A stretch of DNA of 64,000 bases, from positions 88,537,957 through 88,601,956 of the forward strand of contig OZ022339.1 of NCBI GenBank assembly GCA_963989245.1, in the 5' to 3' direction. Below, piece after piece: positions 62,591 to 64,000 of the stretch. Every line of letters begins with the position of its first letter. Within the stretch, counting starts at the first letter, position 1. The notes under the pieces are model-generated. The model did not search any database. It had not been told where the DNA came from and was given only the letters and a program-made list of their open reading frames with translations. The translations under genes were made by a program, and so were the position numbers. This stretch comes from Nansenia antarctica. Lineage: Eukaryota; Chordata; Actinopteri; Argentiniformes; Microstomatidae.

Positions 62591-64000
62591 GGCGATTCTA
62601 GAGATTTATACATGGGGTGGCAAAGGGGTGGCAAGCAGATATTTTAGTGTGGCCATAATTTGTGGCCATCTTAATATGTGATTAATATATGTATATTTAT
62701 CATCCCTTATTGCCTGTTCTACATATAGAACTAGTGTGTGCACACCAGTGTGTATGTGTACAGGTTTCTCTCTTATCCAGTAAATTATTACAAAGACATA
62801 GGTTTGTGGGAGAAAAAAAACATTTTATTATCTCTTTCATTCAGAGACAATAAACAAGGAACATGAACAATGCGCGACAGAGTGTGGGCGCGCTGAACTT
62901 GATCGTCAGAAGAACAAACATAATAAAAATTAGTTGGGGGCCTTAGGGATATTTTTGTGCAAATTTGTGTAAAAGCACCAAATTTGGCCCAGATGTAGCT
63001 CAGAGTATGCTCTAATGATTTAGCCAGGGCGCCCGAGCCAACGACCACCGGGGTCGCCATGGCGGCCAAATCAATATGGCCGCCCTCTGAAAGAGGTTTC
63101 GGCTATAACTTTTGAACCAAATGAACTAGAAATACAAGCCTGGTGTCTGTTTTATGTTTTGGGACTATTAGAAACACATTAGAATGCTTATATTCATGAT
63201 TGGGTGTGTCTGGACCCCTAATTTGCATAATGCATTTTTTTGGTTTTGTTTGGCTTTTGGGTCAGGTTGTCAATTTCCTTGCTGTGACGTATTGCGTCGG
63301 TCTTGCAGGTGTGATGGGTGCTGCCAAATGCATTGTACTTCTGACATTGACATTCTCGGTTGCAGGTTGGCATCTGCTGTATTAGCTGCGCAGGGTTTGA
63401 GGAACTCTGGACCATGGAGGACGATATCATTGAACACTCGTAAAGGTTCAGCAACAGATGTTGTGAGACAGTTGGACAGGAAGGAGCCGTCAAATGTGTG
63501 GCCTCATTGTAAGCAGTACTTGTGTAAAACCAAGGCAGCCCTCATCAACAGAATTGCCTCATCCTGAGCGAGAGTTCCTCTTAGCCACTTGTTCCTTGTT
63601 TGCGATGTAGGTTTCCCTCCCCTTCTGGTGTTCACTCTATTCAGGCAGATAGCTGAGGAGATGTTGCTTGAAACACCTGCGTTCTTTCATAAGGTTCCTG
63701 TAGAGTTGCCGTAATAGGAGATTGTGAAGGAGGATCTGAAACCTCAACCAGGGCAACAATTTGTGCAATAGTTAGATGGTCAGAGGTTGTCCCCCACTCA
63801 CTGGTAGATGCTTCCCCTTCTGACACCCTGGCCTGGCAGTGTCATGAGATGCTTGCCGTTTTCGCAACATGAGATAACATTTGGCATGTAGTACACACCT
63901 GCTGCGTGCACATCGGAAGCTTGTGTAACTAATCTACCAAGAAGCTAAAAATGTTTACAGGATTCTGCCCAGCTTTTCAGATTGGAATCAACATTATCTG
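62591..64000. other. No gene recognised
   Basis: A GGGGTGGCAAAGGGGTGGCA motif lies at about 62,613-62,635. About 62,930-63,180 contains GTAGCTCAGAGTATGCTCTA and GCGCCCGAGCCAACGACCAC, probably part of an interspersed repeat. Short open frames at 63,184-63,567 (plus) and 63,218-63,493 (minus, with several cysteines) have no family I can name. Confidence 0.35.

Overview
The window is vertebrate, almost certainly teleost fish, nuclear DNA. The evidence is spliced genes with GT/AG introns, a fish-type TRIM gene with B30.2/SPRY exon, replication-dependent histone genes with 3' stem-loops, abundant (GT)n/(TA)n microsatellites, and a mix of BEL/Pao, DIRS, Tx1/L1-like, CR1/Rex-like, Tc1, hAT and CACTG-ended elements. 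I cannot name the species. Most of the sequence is mobile DNA; host genes are few and many are broken.

Layout. 0-5 kb: one complement/alpha-2-macroglobulin-family exon on the minus strand, then minisatellites, MITEs and three LINE fragments. 6-14.3 kb: a finTRIM-like gene on the plus strand. Its RING is cut by a hAT relic, its B-boxes are deleted, and its SPRY exon is split by a 3,854-bp element (CACTG...CAGTG termini, TA duplication). That element carries a small four-exon gene behind a Pao-type LTR relic. 14-22 kb: satellites and MITEs, including a 36-bp tandem array and a 2-kb Harbinger-like element. 22.6-32.5 kb: a complete BEL/Pao retrotransposon with one long open Gag-Pol frame and nearly identical 1,205-bp LTRs; its 3' LTR is interrupted by an antisense solo LTR.

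32.7-43.4 kb: a dzip1/dzip1l-like gene on the minus strand. Its middle is replaced by a Tc1 element, which holds a CR1/Rex-like LINE, which is itself interrupted by two DNA transposons, one of them with internal hairpins. One exon carries a 1-bp frameshift inside a triplicated 36-bp unit. 45.6-46.9 kb: a rearranged pabpc1-like fragment. 47.0-52.3 kb: a nearly intact Tx1/L1-like LINE with 11-bp target duplications and a monomeric 5' UTR.

52.9-62.6 kb: remnants of a histone cluster on the minus strand: H3 (with two changes at conserved residues), H2A and an H1 tail. A 6-kb DIRS retrotransposon lies between the H2A coding region and what looks like its CCAAT/TATA promoter. The H1 fragment is joined to unknown coding-like sequence that contains an 81-bp antisense piece of klhdc10. 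The last 1.4 kb has no gene I can identify.

Nothing suggests one cooperative pathway. The window reads as nested insertion history, in which target duplications often allow the pre-insertion sequence and the order of events to be read.
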